Under the pieces are notes generated by a model. It was not told the origin of the DNA. It ran no database searches and saw nothing but the letters and a program-made list of their open reading frames with translations. A program made the position numbers and the translations under genes. DNA of 64,000 nucleotides, from NCBI RefSeq assembly GCF_004962245.1, contig NZ_SUHQ01000023.1, forward strand, positions 7,501 through 71,500. Reading direction: 5' to 3'. Each line of letters starts with the position of its first letter. Position 1 is the first letter of the stretch. Below, piece after piece: positions 51,997 to 62,791 of this stretch. Source of the DNA: Mesorhizobium sp. GTDB taxonomy: Bacteria > Pseudomonadota > Alphaproteobacteria > Rhizobiales > Rhizobiaceae.

Positions 51997-53075
51997 GCTT
52001 CCTCGAACTCACCGATGTGCACAAGCATTACGGCCCGGTGGCCGCACTGGACGGGGTCGACCTCAGCGTGGCCAGCGGCAGCCGCACCGCGATCGTCGGG
52101 CCGTCCGGCTGTGGCAAGACGACCTTGCTGCGCCTGATCGCCGGCTTCGAGGCGCCGGATCAGGGCCGCATCGTGCTCGACGGCGAGGTGCTGGCCAATG
52201 GCGGCAGCGCCGTGCCCGCATATCGGCGTGGCATCGGCGTGGTGGCGCAGGACGGCGCCCTGTTCCCGCATCTGAGCATCGCCGACAATATCGGCTTCGG
52301 CATGGCGCGCGACGAGGACAAGCGCACCGAGCGCATCGTCGAGCTCGCCTATATCGTCGGGCTGGACAAGGCGATCCTGAAACGCCGGCCGCACGAGCTT
52401 TCCGGCGGCCAGCAGCAGCGTGTGGCGCTGGCCCGCGCCATGGCCATGAAGCCACGGCTGATGCTGCTCGACGAGCCGTTCTCGGCGCTCGACACGGGTC
52501 TGCGCGCCTCGATGCGCAAGGCGGTGGCCGAGCTTCTGGAAACCGCCGGCATCACCACGATCCTGGTCACGCACGACCAGGCCGAGGCGCTGTCCTTTGC
52601 CGGCCAGGTCGCAGTGATGCGCGACGGCAAATTCTCGCAGGTCGGCACGCCGCGCGAGCTCTATCTCAAGCCGAAAGACAGGATGGTCGCCGAATTCCTC
52701 GGCGACGCCATCATCCTGCCGGCCAAGATATCAGGCGGCTTCGCCAGTTCGCCGCTCGGGCGCATCGCCGTCGACAGCACCGAGCGGCGCGATATCGTCC
52801 GCATCATGCTGCGGCCGGAACAGGTGCTGCTGAAACGGACGTCGCGTGAAGGCATGTCGGGGACGCCGGACATGCTGTTCGGCGAGGTGACGGAGTCCGA
52901 ATTCGCCGGCTCGATGTGCACCATCGCGGTGCGGCTCTTGAACAGTCCCGATCCGCCGGACGCAGCCGCGATCGGCAACACGCCACTGATCCTGCGCAAG
53001 CCGGGCATGGACACACCGGTGGTCGGCGAGATCGTGCGGCTGACCGTTTCCGGCAAGGCGCATGTGTTTGCCTGA
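51993..53075 (+). CDS. ABC transporter ATP-binding protein (Fe3+ type)
   Basis: [49 protein letters not shown] overlap with permease. Confidence 0.94.
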   Translation: MSFLELTDVHKHYGPVAALDGVDLSVASGSRTAIVGPSGCGKTTLLRLIAGFEAPDQGRIVLDGEVLANGGSAVPAYRRGIGVVAQDGALFPHLSIADNIGFGMARDEDKRTERIVELAYIVGLDKAILKRRPHELSGGQQQRVALARAMAMKPRLMLLDEPFSALDTGLRASMRKAVAELLETAGITTILVTHDQAEALSFAGQVAVMRDGKFSQVGTPRELYLKPKDRMVAEFLGDAIILPAKISGGFASSPLGRIAVDSTERRDIVRIMLRPEQVLLKRTSREGMSGTPDMLFGEVTESEFAGSMCTIAVRLLNSPDPPDAAAIGNTPLILRKPGMDTPVVGEIVRLTVSGKAHVFA

Positions 53076-53123
53076 ACGCTCTTGTGTCTCTCGCCGCTCG
53101 CTGATCAGGACAATAGGCTGGCT

Positions 53124-54191
53124 TCAATCGACCCGCTTACCAGCCTGATCGAACCAATGCAGCTTTTCGGCCTTGGCCACGACGCGCAACTGGTCGCCGG
53201 GCTTGGCGTTGGCGCGACCAGAGACGCGCACGACGATACGGCTGCCGCCTGCCGCGCAGTGAAGAAAGCTTTCGGCACCGACCGGTTCGACCGCCTCGAC
53301 TGTCGCCGGCAGGACGAGCGCACCGGGCAGCGCCTCCGCATTGAAGGTGACGTCGGCATCTTCCGGGCGAAAACCCAGTGTCGCGGCTTGTGTTTCGGGA
53401 GCCGCGAAGTCGATCGCCGTGCCGTCGGCCAGTATCGGGCCTGAGGAACTTCCGGTCAGCGCCAGAAGATTCATCGGCGGCGCGCCGATGAAGGAAGCGA
53501 CGAAGGTCGAGGCCGGCTTCTCGTAGATGTCGAGCGGCGCGCCCGTTTGCTCGACCAGTCCGGCGTTCATGACAACAAGGATGTCGGCCAGCGTCATCGC
53601 CTCGAGCTGGTCGTGGGTGACATAGACCGAGGTAACGCCAAGTTTGCGCTGCAAATTCTTGATCTCGACCCGCATCTGGCCGCGCAGTTTGGCATCGAGA
53701 TTGCTGAGCGGCTCGTCGAACAGGAAGACTTTCGGATTGCGCACGATGGCGCGGCCCATGGCGACACGCTGGCGCTGGCCGCCGGAAAGCTCGCGCGGGC
53801 GCCGGTCGAGCAGCGCCGAGAGTTCCAGCACCTTGGCTGTCGAGCGCACCCTGCTGTCGATCTCGTCCTTCGGCGTGCCGCGATTGCGCAGGCCATAGGC
53901 CATGTTGTCGTAGACCTTCATATGCGGGTAAAGCGCGTAGTTCTGGAACACCATGGCGATGTCGCGCTCGGTCGGGCCGATGGCGTTGACCACCTTGCCG
54001 TCGATGGCGACCGTACCGGCAGAAATGGTCTCCAATCCGGCGATCATTCTGAGAAGGGTGGACTTGCCGCAGCCGGACGGGCCGACCAGAACGCAAAGCT
54101 CCTTGTCGGGAATGGCGATGGACACGCCCTTCACGGCTTCGATGCCGCTGGGATAGACCTTCTTCACGTCCTTCAGATCGACGGTCGCCAT
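53124..54191 (-). CDS. ugpC: sn-glycerol-3-phosphate ABC transporter ATP-binding protein UgpC
   Basis: [51 protein letters not shown]-terminal TOBE. Confidence 0.93.
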   Translation of the reverse strand: MATVDLKDVKKVYPSGIEAVKGVSIAIPDKELCVLVGPSGCGKSTLLRMIAGLETISAGTVAIDGKVVNAIGPTERDIAMVFQNYALYPHMKVYDNMAYGLRNRGTPKDEIDSRVRSTAKVLELSALLDRRPRELSGGQRQRVAMGRAIVRNPKVFLFDEPLSNLDAKLRGQMRVEIKNLQRKLGVTSVYVTHDQLEAMTLADILVVMNAGLVEQTGAPLDIYEKPASTFVASFIGAPPMNLLALTGSSSGPILADGTAIDFAAPETQAATLGFRPEDADVTFNAEALPGALVLPATVEAVEPVGAESFLHCAAGGSRIVVRVSGRANAKPGDQLRVVAKAEKLHWFDQAGKRVD

Positions 54192-54198
54192 CGGCTTC

Positions 54199-55047
54199 TC
54201 ACTTTTCGGATTCGACCAGGCCGCGCACGAACCAGCGTTGCATCAGCACGACCACCAGGATCGGCGGCACGATCGCCAGCATCGCTGTGACCATGACCAG
54301 GTGCCATTCGGTGTCGGCATCGGCGAAGGAAACCATCTTTCTCAGCGCGATGACGATGGTGTTCATATCGTTGCTGTTGGTGACGAGCAGCGGCCAAAGA
54401 TACTGCGTCCAGCCATAGATGAAGAGGATCACGAACAGCGCCGCGATGTTGGTGCGCGACAGTGGCAAGAGGATATCGAAGAAGAAGCGCCATGGCCCGG
54501 CACCGTCGACACGCGCCGCCTCGACCAATTCGCCCGGTATGGTCATGAAGAACTGGCGGAACAGCAGCGTCGCGGTGGCCGAGGCGATCAGCGGGACGAT
54601 CAGGCCGGCATAGGTGTCGATCATGCCGAGATCGACCATCACCTTGTAGGTCGGCAGGATGCGCACCTCCACGGGAAGCATTAAGGTGATGAAGATCAGC
54701 CAGAAGAAGGTCATGCGCAGGGGAAAGCGGAAGAACACGATCGCGTAGGCCGAGAGGATCGAGATGAAGATCTTTCCCACCGCAACGCCGAGCGCCATGA
54801 TCGTGGTGTTGAGGAGCAGTCTGCCGACACTGACGCCGCCGATGCGACCAATGCCGCCGAACAGCGCCTCGCTGTAATTGTTCCAGAGCTGGCCGCCGGG
54901 CAAGAGCGGCAGCGGCGGCCTGAGGATCGTTTGCAGCGTGTGTGTCGAGGCAACGAACGTGTAGTAGATCGGAAAAGCCACGATCAATATGCCAAGGATG
55001 AGCACGGCATGGGCGATGAAGGTGCGGAGTGGGGACTGGCCGATCAT
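54199..55047 (-). CDS. ugpE: sn-glycerol-3-phosphate ABC transporter permease UgpE
   Basis: [51 protein letters not shown]. Confidence 0.93.
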   Translation of the reverse strand: MIGQSPLRTFIAHAVLILGILIVAFPIYYTFVASTHTLQTILRPPLPLLPGGQLWNNYSEALFGGIGRIGGVSVGRLLLNTTIMALGVAVGKIFISILSAYAIVFFRFPLRMTFFWLIFITLMLPVEVRILPTYKVMVDLGMIDTYAGLIVPLIASATATLLFRQFFMTIPGELVEAARVDGAGPWRFFFDILLPLSRTNIAALFVILFIYGWTQYLWPLLVTNSNDMNTIVIALRKMVSFADADTEWHLVMVTAMLAIVPPILVVVLMQRWFVRGLVESEK

Positions 55048-55055
55048 CGCTGCCC

Positions 55056-55925
55056 TCAACCGTAGTGGACTTTGCGTTCCACGTAGCGGAACTGGATAGC
55101 CGTGAGCGCAATGACGATGACCATCAGGATGACCGACTGCGCCGCCGAATCGCCCAGGATCAGATTGACGAAGCCGTCATTGTAGACCTTGTAGACCAGC
55201 GTCTCGGTCGTCTTGCCCGGCCCGCCGCCGGTGACGGCATGAACGATGCCGAACGTGTCGAACAGGGCATAGACGGTGTTGACGACCAGCAGGAAAAAGG
55301 TCGTCGGCGCCAGCAGCGGGAAGACGATGGTCCAGAAGCGCTTGGTCTCGCCGGCGCCATCCATGGCCGCCGCCTCGATCAGCGTTTTCGGCACCGCCTG
55401 CAGGCCGGCGACGAAGAACAGGAAATTGTAGCTGATCTGCTTCCAGGCAGCCGCCGACACCAGCAGGATCATGGCGTGGGTGCCGTTGAGCAGCGGGTCC
55501 CATGCGATGCCGAGGCTTCTCAGCAAATAGGCCAACGAGCCGATCGAAGGATTGAACAGAAACAGCCACAGCATGCCGGCAATCGCCGGCGCCACGGCAT
55601 AAGGCCATATCAACAGTGTGCGGTAGAGGCCTTTGCCGCGCATCGCCTTCTCGGCCATGACCGCAAGCAGCAGCGCCACGCCCATGGCGACGATCGCAGT
55701 CGCAAGCGAGAACACCACGGTGACCTTGATCGAATTGAGGTAGGCCGGATCAGCCAGCACCTTCCGGAAGTTGGCGAACCAGACGAACTTGGTCCTCAGC
55801 CCGAACGGGTCTTGCCTGAGCATCGACTGGTAAAGCGCCTGGCCGGCCGGCCAGTAGAAGAAAACCAGTGTTATGGCGAGTTGTGGCGCCACCAGCAGGT
55901 AAGGCAGGATCTTGTTGGGAAAGAC
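55056..55925 (-). CDS. ugpA: sn-glycerol-3-phosphate ABC transporter permease UgpA
   Basis: [32 protein letters not shown]; likely begins upstream of the listed ATG with [12 protein letters not shown] at a non-ATG start; start uncertain. Confidence 0.9.
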   Translation of the reverse strand, partial: VFPNKILPYLLVAPQLAITLVFFYWPAGQALYQSMLRQDPFGLRTKFVWFANFRKVLADPAYLNSIKVTVVFSLATAIVAMGVALLLAVMAEKAMRGKGLYRTLLIWPYAVAPAIAGMLWLFLFNPSIGSLAYLLRSLGIAWDPLLNGTHAMILLVSAAAWKQISYNFLFFVAGLQAVPKTLIEAAAMDGAGETKRFWTIVFPLLAPTTFFLLVVNTVYALFDTFGIVHAVTGGGPGKTTETLVYKVYNDGFVNLILGDSAAQSVILMVIVIALTAIQFRYVERKVHYG

Positions 55926-55965
55926 GACGCGTGGAGACAGGCTGATTTCCTCGCTATCTCAGGAA

Positions 55966-55993
55966 TCGCCCACGCGAGCTTGCGTGGGCGATA
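55966..55993 (-). promoter_or_regulatory. Intercistronic hairpin between ugpB and ugpA
   Basis: ATCGCCCACGC-GAGCTT-GCGTGGGCGAT, perfect 11-bp stem. Confidence 0.8.
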
Positions 55994-56024
55994 TTCAAAC
56001 CGACACTAACCGAGATAATCCCCG

Positions 56025-57335
56025 TCAGTTCTCCAGCGCTTCCTTGATCGCGGCGTTGCCGCGCGTGACCGCATTGTCAAGCGCCTGCTGAGCGGTTTGC
56101 TGGCCGGCCAGCATCTTTTCGAGTTCCTCGTTCTGGATATCGCGCACCTGCGGCAGATTCGGCAGGCGTACGCCCTTCGAGTTGTCGGTCGGCGCCTTGC
56201 CCGTCATCTGCAGGATGGGTGTCTCGCGGCCGGGGTTCTTGTCATAAAAGCCGGATTTCTTGGTCGCCTCATACGCGGCGAGCGTCACCGGCAGGTATCC
56301 CGACTTCTGGTGCAGATATTCTTGCACGTCGGTCTTGGACAGATAGGCGAAGAAGGCCGCGACGCCCTTGTATTGCTCATCCGACTTGTTGCCAAACACC
56401 CACAGGCTGGCACCGCCCGGCGTGGTGTTCTGCGGTGCGCCCTTGGCGTCGGTATCATAGGGAAGCTGGCCGATGCCATAGTTCATGCCGGACTTGACGA
56501 TGTCGCCGAGGCCACCCGACGATTCGGTGAAGATGCCGCATTCGCCGGCAAGGAAGATCTGCTTGGCCTCGGAGGTGCGGCCGCCATATTTGAAGGTACC
56601 GTCCTTGGCGAGGTCTGCGAGCGCCTGGAAGTGGTTGACGAAAATCGGTGCGTTGATCTTGAGTTCGACATCACCGCCAGCCAGACCGTTCTGCTGGGTG
56701 GCCCACGACACATCATTCCATGCCGCGAAATTCTCCAGATGGATCCAGGTCAGCCAGGTAGAGGTATAACCGCAAGAAGCGGCGCCGCTCGCCTTGATCT
56801 TCTTGGCAGCTTCCCACACCTCGTTCCAGGTCTTGGGCGGGTTGTCTACATCGAGCCCTGCCTTCTGGAAGATGTCCTTGTTGTAGTAGAGGATCGGCGA
56901 GGAAGAGTTGTACGGGAAGGACAGCATGGTGCCGTCCGGCTTCGAATAATAACCGACGATGCCGGGCAGGTATTGGCTCTTGTCGAAGGTCATGCCAGCA
57001 CCCGTCATCACATCGGCCACTGGCTTGATCGCACCCTCGGCCGCCATCATCACGCCGGTACCGACGTCGAACACCTGCAGGATATCGGGCGCCTGTCCGG
57101 CACGGAAGGCAGCGATGCCCGCATTCAGCGTCTCCGGATAGGTGCCCTTGAACACCGGAACGAGCTCATAATCGCTCTGGCTGGCGTTGAAATCCTTGGA
57201 GATCTTGTCCACAACCTCGGCGTTGGCGCCGGTCATGGCGTGCCACCAGCTGATCTGCGTGACTGCAAAGGCGGAGGTTGTGGAAAGCAGGGTCAAGGTG
57301 GCGGCAACACCGGCCGCGAAGCCGAAGAACTTCAT
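56025..57335 (-). CDS. ugpB: sn-glycerol-3-phosphate ABC transporter substrate-binding protein UgpB
   Basis: Signal peptide; TQISWWHAMTGANAEVVDKISKDFNASQSDYELVPVFKGTYPETLNAGIAAFRAG. Confidence 0.95.
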   Translation of the reverse strand: MKFFGFAAGVAATLTLLSTTSAFAVTQISWWHAMTGANAEVVDKISKDFNASQSDYELVPVFKGTYPETLNAGIAAFRAGQAPDILQVFDVGTGVMMAAEGAIKPVADVMTGAGMTFDKSQYLPGIVGYYSKPDGTMLSFPYNSSSPILYYNKDIFQKAGLDVDNPPKTWNEVWEAAKKIKASGAASCGYTSTWLTWIHLENFAAWNDVSWATQQNGLAGGDVELKINAPIFVNHFQALADLAKDGTFKYGGRTSEAKQIFLAGECGIFTESSGGLGDIVKSGMNYGIGQLPYDTDAKGAPQNTTPGGASLWVFGNKSDEQYKGVAAFFAYLSKTDVQEYLHQKSGYLPVTLAAYEATKKSGFYDKNPGRETPILQMTGKAPTDNSKGVRLPNLPQVRDIQNEELEKMLAGQQTAQQALDNAVTRGNAAIKEALEN

Positions 57336-57548
57336 GTTTCATCTCCCGTTTGTCGTTGGCGAAAGGGGCACTCTCGCAAAGGCAATATGTGCCGCTCGTG
57401 ACAATTGGACAACGGTTTTGTTGCAGATCGAAGAACTTGATCTCCACTTAAAGTGGTGCACGCCTCCGAATGGGAGCCGATGGAAAGGAATTGCCAAGCC
57501 GGCTTACCATTCGACAATGGCAACGGAGACCGGCACAATCGCCAGCGC

Positions 57549-58236
57549 TCAGTCCGCCCCGCCGAGCGCCGTCTCGACCAGTCGCTTGGCGTCCGGTCCA
57601 GACCATTCGGCCGGGCCGTTCATATGGGCGATCAGGCAGCCTTCGCCGTCGATCAGCATGGTCACCGGCAGGCCGAGCGCCAGGCCGCGCGTCTTGAGAT
57701 CATTGAACAGCGTCATCGTCGAATCGCGATAGTAGCCGAGCGCTTCGACGCCGGTTTCCTCAAGGAACTTCTTCGGCTTGGTGTCGTCGCCGGCATCGAC
57801 GTTGACCGCGACGACCTCGAACGCGTCGCTGCCCATTTCTTTCTGCAGCGCATCGAGCGCCGGCATTTCGGCGCGGCAGGGCGCGCACCATGTCGCCCAC
57901 AGATTGAGCAGCACAGTCTTGCCGGCATGGTCGGCGATCGTCATCGGCTTGCCGTCAGGGTCGTTGAAGGCAAGGCCTTTCAGCGATTGCGGCGGATCGG
58001 CCGGCAACAGCGCGGCAACCTGGCCGGTGGCGGCCGCCGCGACCGTCTTGGCGCGATCGGCCTTGGCGGCGCAGGCGGCATCGTCCTTGCTGTCGCCAAC
58101 CGCGACTGGCGCGGGTGCGATGTTGCCAGAACCGCTCTCGCTGACATATACCGCGACCGCGCCGGCAAGCACGCCCGCCACCAAGGCGGCGAGGATGAGG
58201 CGCGGGGCCGGGAAAAATCGATTGCCGTCTGCCATT
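57549..58236 (-). CDS. TlpA family thiol:disulfide reductase
   Basis: [31 protein letters not shown] (WCAPC). Confidence 0.94.
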
Positions 58237-58270
58237 TTCTGAATACTGCTCCGGAGCACGGGTTATAGCG

Positions 58271-59671
58271 ATGAGCGACAAGAAGGCCAGCAACCAGATG
58301 TGGGGCGGACGTTTTGCCTCGGGTCCGGCCGCGATCATGGAAGCGATCAACGCGTCGATCTCGTTCGACCGCAAACTCTACGCGCAGGACATCAGAGGCT
58401 CGATCGCCCACAGCGAGATGCTGGCGCAAACGGGCATTATTTCGACGGCCGATCAAGAAAAAATCGCTCACGGGCTGAACACGATCCTGGCAGAGATCGA
58501 GGCCGGCACGTTCGAATTCTCGACCCGGCTGGAAGACATCCACATGAATGTCGAGGCTCGCCTTGCCGAACTGATCGGTCCGGCCGCCGGCCGCCTGCAC
58601 ACTGCCCGCTCGCGCAACGACCAGGTGGCGGTCGATCTCAGGCTGTGGGTCAAGGACGAGTGCTTTCGCGTCGCCGAGGCGCTGAAGGGCCTGATCACAG
58701 CGTTCCTGGAACGCGCCGAGGAGCATGCGGCAACGGTGATGCCGGGCTTCACTCACATGCAGGCGGCGCAGCCGGTGACCTTCGGCCACCACTGCATGGC
58801 CTATGTCGAGATGTTTTCGCGCGACCTGTCGCGCGTTCGCGACGCCATCGAGCGGATGGACGAAAGCCCGCTCGGTGCTGCCGCCCTTGCCGGCACCAGC
58901 TTCCCGATCGACCGGCACCAGACGGCCAAGGCACTCGGCTTCCGCGAGCCGATGCGCAACTCCCTGGACAGCGTTTCGGACCGCGATTTCGCGCTGGAGT
59001 TTTTAGGCCTGGCGGCGATCTGCGCGACGCATCTGTCGCGGCTGGCCGAAGAGATCATCATCTGGTCGACGCCGCAATTCGGCTTCGTCAGGCTGTCGGA
59101 CTCATTCTCCACCGGCTCCTCGATCATGCCGCAGAAGAAGAACCCCGACGCGGCTGAACTGGTACGCGGCAAGACCGGCCGCGTCACCGGCCATCTGGTC
59201 GGCCTGCTGACGGTGATGAAGGGTATGCCGCTGACCTACGGCAAGGACATGCAGGAGGACAAGGAGTCCGTGTTCGACGCCGCCGAGACGCTCGACCTGA
59301 TGCTGGCGGCGATGACCGGCATGGTGCGCGACATGACGGTGAACGCCGCCGCCATGAAGAAGGCCTCCGGCGCCGGCTATTCGACCGCGACCGACCTTGC
59401 CGACTGGCTGGTGCGCGCGCTCGGCCTGCCTTTCCGCGAGGCGCACCATGTCACCGGCCGCGCGGTGGCGCTGGCCGAAGAGAAGAAGATCGGGCTGGAC
59501 AGGCTGCCGCTGGAAGGTTTGCAGTCCATTCACCCCGGCATCACGGCGGACGTGTTTTCCGTGCTTGCCGTACAGAATTCGGTGAAGAGCCGCACGAGCT
59601 TCGGCGGCACAGCGCCGTCGGAAGTGAGGAAGCAGATCCGGTACTGGAAAAAGCACATCGCCAAGGCGTGA
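58271..59671 (+). CDS. argH: Argininosuccinate lyase
   Basis: [50 protein letters not shown]. Confidence 0.98.
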   Translation: MSDKKASNQMWGGRFASGPAAIMEAINASISFDRKLYAQDIRGSIAHSEMLAQTGIISTADQEKIAHGLNTILAEIEAGTFEFSTRLEDIHMNVEARLAELIGPAAGRLHTARSRNDQVAVDLRLWVKDECFRVAEALKGLITAFLERAEEHAATVMPGFTHMQAAQPVTFGHHCMAYVEMFSRDLSRVRDAIERMDESPLGAAALAGTSFPIDRHQTAKALGFREPMRNSLDSVSDRDFALEFLGLAAICATHLSRLAEEIIIWSTPQFGFVRLSDSFSTGSSIMPQKKNPDAAELVRGKTGRVTGHLVGLLTVMKGMPLTYGKDMQEDKESVFDAAETLDLMLAAMTGMVRDMTVNAAAMKKASGAGYSTATDLADWLVRALGLPFREAHHVTGRAVALAEEKKIGLDRLPLEGLQSIHPGITADVFSVLAVQNSVKSRTSFGGTAPSEVRKQIRYWKKHIAKA

Positions 59672-59730
59672 TGCCAGGGTGCAATGCCAGCAAAACTCGG
59701 CTAGAAGCGGCAGGCAAAAGTTTCGGACGG

Positions 59731-59946
59731 ATGGCACGGATGACCGGAAGCAGGATTTTGGTGACACTGACGCTGCTGGCGGCGATGGCGGCCGTTACAG
59801 CCTGCGGCAGGAAGTCCGGGCTCGACACGCCCTATGAGGCGGCCGTGCAGGCACGCAAGGACGCCGCGAAGGCCAAGCAGCCCGTGCCGCCGGAGCCGGA
59901 AAAACCGGTCGAGGACAAGAAGTTCGTTCTCGATCCGCTGATCTAG
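59731..59946 (+). CDS. LptM-like small lipoprotein
   Basis: LLAAMAAVTACGRKSGLDTPYEA: lipobox plus CG(R)KG.L pattern, between argH and lysA. Confidence 0.82.
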   Translation: MARMTGSRILVTLTLLAAMAAVTACGRKSGLDTPYEAAVQARKDAAKAKQPVPPEPEKPVEDKKFVLDPLI

Positions 59947-59978
59947 AGCCGATGAGATCACCCGATCTCATCGTGCTC
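59946..59978. terminator. Hairpin between lptM-like gene and lysA
   Basis: GAGC-CGATGAGATC-ACCC-GATCTCATCG-T-GCTC; no strong T tract. Confidence 0.55.
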
Positions 59979-59998
59979 CAACTTCCGGAACCACTCTT

Positions 59999-61267
59999 GT
60001 GAACCATTTCGATTACCGCGACGGCGTACTGCATGCCGAGGACGTGGCGATATCAGATATCGCCACAAGCGTCGGCACGCCGTTCTATTGTTATTCGACG
60101 GCGACGCTGACCAGGCATTTCCGCGTGTTTGCGCAGGCCTTTGCCGGGCTCGACGCGCTGGTCTGCTACGCCATGAAGGCGAATTCCAACCAGGCGGTGC
60201 TAAAGATCCTGGCCAAGCTCGGTGCCGGCGCTGACGTGGTCTCCGAAGGCGAATTGCGCCGCGCGCTGGCCGCCGGCATTCCGGCCAACAAAATCCTGTT
60301 TTCGGGCGTCGGCAAGACCGCGCGCGAAATGGATTTTGCGCTCTCGGCCGGCATTCTCTGTTTCAATGTCGAATCCGAGCCGGAACTGGAAATGCTGTCG
60401 GCCCGAGCCGTGGCACTGGGCAAGATGGCATCGATCTCGCTGCGCATCAACCCGGATGTGGATGCCAGGACCCACAAGAAAATCTCCACCGGCAAGGCCG
60501 AGAACAAGTTCGGCATTCCCTGGCAGAAGGCGCGCCAGGTCTATGCCCGCGCAGCACAACTGCCCGGCATCAAGGTCACCGGCATCGACACCCATATCGG
60601 CAGCCAGATCACCGAGTTGCAGCCCTTCGACGACGCCTTCGCGCTGCTGGCGGAGCTGGTCGGCGCGCTGCGTGCCGACGGGCACGCCATCGAGCATGTC
60701 GATCTTGGCGGCGGCCTCGGCATTCCCTACCGCGTCGACAACAGCCCGCCTCCCCTGCCGGACGCTTATGCCCAGATCGTCAGGAAGCACGTCACCAAGC
60801 TTGGATTGAAGGTGATGTTCGAGCCGGGCCGGCTGATCGTCGGCAATGCCGGCATCCTCGTCTCGCAAGTGATCTTCGTGAAGGAGGGCGATGCCAGGAA
60901 TTTCCTGGTCGTCGACGCCGCGATGAACGATCTGATCCGGCCGACGCTCTACGACGCCTTCCATGACATCAAGCCGGTGGTGCAGCAGCCGGCCGCGGCG
61001 CCGCGCATGACGGTCGACGTCGTCGGTCCGGTCTGCGAGACCGGCGACTATCTCGGCCTCGACCGCGACCTGCCGCGGCTGAAGGCCGGCGACCTGATCG
61101 CTGTCGCCACCGCCGGCGCCTATGGCGCGGTGCAGGCCGGTACCTACAACACCAGGCCGCTGGTGCCCGAAGTGCTGGTCGACGGCGACCGTTTCCATGT
61201 CGTGCGCCCGCGCCAGACCTATGACGAGCTGATCGGACTGGATTCGCTGCCCGACTGGCTGGAATAG
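59999..61267 (+). CDS. lysA: Diaminopimelate decarboxylase, GTG start
   Basis: YAMKANSNQAVLKILAKLGAGADVVSEGELRRALAAG; VGPVCETGDYL. Confidence 0.97.
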   Translation: MNHFDYRDGVLHAEDVAISDIATSVGTPFYCYSTATLTRHFRVFAQAFAGLDALVCYAMKANSNQAVLKILAKLGAGADVVSEGELRRALAAGIPANKILFSGVGKTAREMDFALSAGILCFNVESEPELEMLSARAVALGKMASISLRINPDVDARTHKKISTGKAENKFGIPWQKARQVYARAAQLPGIKVTGIDTHIGSQITELQPFDDAFALLAELVGALRADGHAIEHVDLGGGLGIPYRVDNSPPPLPDAYAQIVRKHVTKLGLKVMFEPGRLIVGNAGILVSQVIFVKEGDARNFLVVDAAMNDLIRPTLYDAFHDIKPVVQQPAAAPRMTVDVVGPVCETGDYLGLDRDLPRLKAGDLIAVATAGAYGAVQAGTYNTRPLVPEVLVDGDRFHVVRPRQTYDELIGLDSLPDWLE

Positions 61268-61335
61268 ACCATGATCCCGAACCAAAGGTCCGCGTCAGCG
61301 AAAAGTGGGAACCGGTTTTCGGAAAAGATCATAGT
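61268..61335. repeat. Dispersed fold-back repeat family A (long variant)
   Basis: ACCATGATCCCGAACCAAAGGTCCGCGTCAGCGAAAAGTGGGAACCGGTTTTCGGAAAAGATCATAGTC. Confidence 0.88.
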
Positions 61336-61361
61336 CAAACAAGAATAGAGCGCCTGCAGCG

Positions 61362-61664
61362 CTACAGCCGGTGCTGAACAAGCGCTCTGGTCTCGGCAAT
61401 CCTGTCCTCGTCGCGGCGATAGAACGTCCACTGCTTGATGCGCTTGCTGCGCAAAAGGCCCGCCTGGGTGAGCACCCGCATATGCTCGCTGAGCGTTGCC
61501 TGGGTGATCCCGAGCTTTTCCGCGATCAACAGCGCGCAGACGCCGTCCTCGACCAGATCGCCATCCACCTGCGGCGGAAAATGCGCGCGCGGGTCCCTCA
61601 GCCAATCGAGGATTTGCAGCCTGCGCTCGTTGGCGATCGCCTTGAAGACATTGACCTCTTGCAT
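61362..61664 (-). CDS. ArsR family winged-helix regulator
   Basis: FKAIANERRLQILDWLRDP...CALLIAEKLGITQATLSEHMRVLTQAGLLRSKRIKQWTFYRRDE. Confidence 0.92.
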   Translation of the reverse strand: MQEVNVFKAIANERRLQILDWLRDPRAHFPPQVDGDLVEDGVCALLIAEKLGITQATLSEHMRVLTQAGLLRSKRIKQWTFYRRDEDRIAETRALVQHRL

Positions 61665-61714
61665 TTAGCCATTTTGCTAAGTTACTAAGTGATGTCAACC
61701 CTTGGGAGCAGGAC

Positions 61715-62677
61715 ATGCTGAACGGCAATATGATCACACGCGAACGCATCATGATCACACGCGAACGCATCGCTTCGATGGAACCGCGCATCCGGCCATT
61801 CGTGCGCCACACTCCGGTGCTGCGTGTCGACATGGCCGATTTCGGCCGCCCGCCTCTTAGCGTTGACCTGAAGCTCGAATGCCTGCAGCATTCCGGCTCG
61901 TTCAAAGCGCGCGGCGCTTTCACCAATCTTCTCGAACGGCCGGTTCCCAAGGCTGGCGTCGTCGCGGCATCGGGCGGCAATCATGGTGCTGCAGTCGCCT
62001 ATGCCGCCATGCGGCTTGGTCACAAGGCAACCATCTTCGTTCCCGAAGTGAGCCCGCCGGCCAAGCTGGAACGCATCCGCGGCTACGGCGCCGAACTGGT
62101 CGTTGGCGGCGCGCGCTATGCCGAGGCGCTGGCTGCCAGCGAAGACTTTGCCGAAAAGTCCGGCGCGCTGCAGATCCACGCCTTCAACCAGGAGGAGACG
62201 CTGGTCGGGCAAGGCACGCTTGGCCTCGAGATCGAGGCCGATCTGCCTGAGCTCGACACGCTGCTGGTCGCCGTTGGTGGCGGCGGCCTGATCGGCGGCA
62301 TCGCCGCCTGGTTTGCCGGCCGCATCAGGATCATCGCCGTCGAGCCCGAGGGCGCACCGACGCTTTATCGCGCCTTTGAGGCTGGCCGGCCCGTCGATGC
62401 GCCGGCCGAAGGCATCGCCGCCGATTCGCTGGCGCCAAAGCGCGTCGGCGAAATGATGTTTCCAATCGCCGAGGCCTTCGTCGAGCGTTCCATACTGGTC
62501 AGCGACGACGAGATCATCGCCGCACAGGCGGCGCTTTGGGACCGGGTGCGAATCATCTCCGAGCCGGGCGGCGCCGCGGCCTTCGCGGCAATCCTGTCCG
62601 GCCGCTACGCGCCGGCTGCGGGCGAGCGTGTCGCCGTGCTGGTCTGCGGTGCAAACGCCAATCCGGCTAAATTCTGA
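61715..62677 (+). CDS. Threonine/serine dehydratase-like PLP enzyme
   Basis: LECLQHSGSFKARGAFTNLL (PLP lysine); ASGGNHGAAVAYAAMRLGHKATIFVP; VAVGGGGLIGGIA. Confidence 0.93.
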   Translation: MLNGNMITRERIMITRERIASMEPRIRPFVRHTPVLRVDMADFGRPPLSVDLKLECLQHSGSFKARGAFTNLLERPVPKAGVVAASGGNHGAAVAYAAMRLGHKATIFVPEVSPPAKLERIRGYGAELVVGGARYAEALAASEDFAEKSGALQIHAFNQEETLVGQGTLGLEIEADLPELDTLLVAVGGGGLIGGIAAWFAGRIRIIAVEPEGAPTLYRAFEAGRPVDAPAEGIAADSLAPKRVGEMMFPIAEAFVERSILVSDDEIIAAQAALWDRVRIISEPGGAAAFAAILSGRYAPAAGERVAVLVCGANANPAKF

Positions 62678-62791
62678 CGATAACGAGGGCAGTCCTGTTC
62701 ACGTTTTCGGGAACCGCCTCGCCTTCGCCGTGTTTGCTGGTATGTTTCGAGTCGTGAGGTTCGGGCTATCCCGCCCGAGCAGGAAGGGCCG

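Noticed and set aside
57336-57440. Possible PHO box upstream of ugpB (TTGTCCAATTGTCAC)
   Set aside because: Half-site spacing is 8 bp, not the required 11 bp
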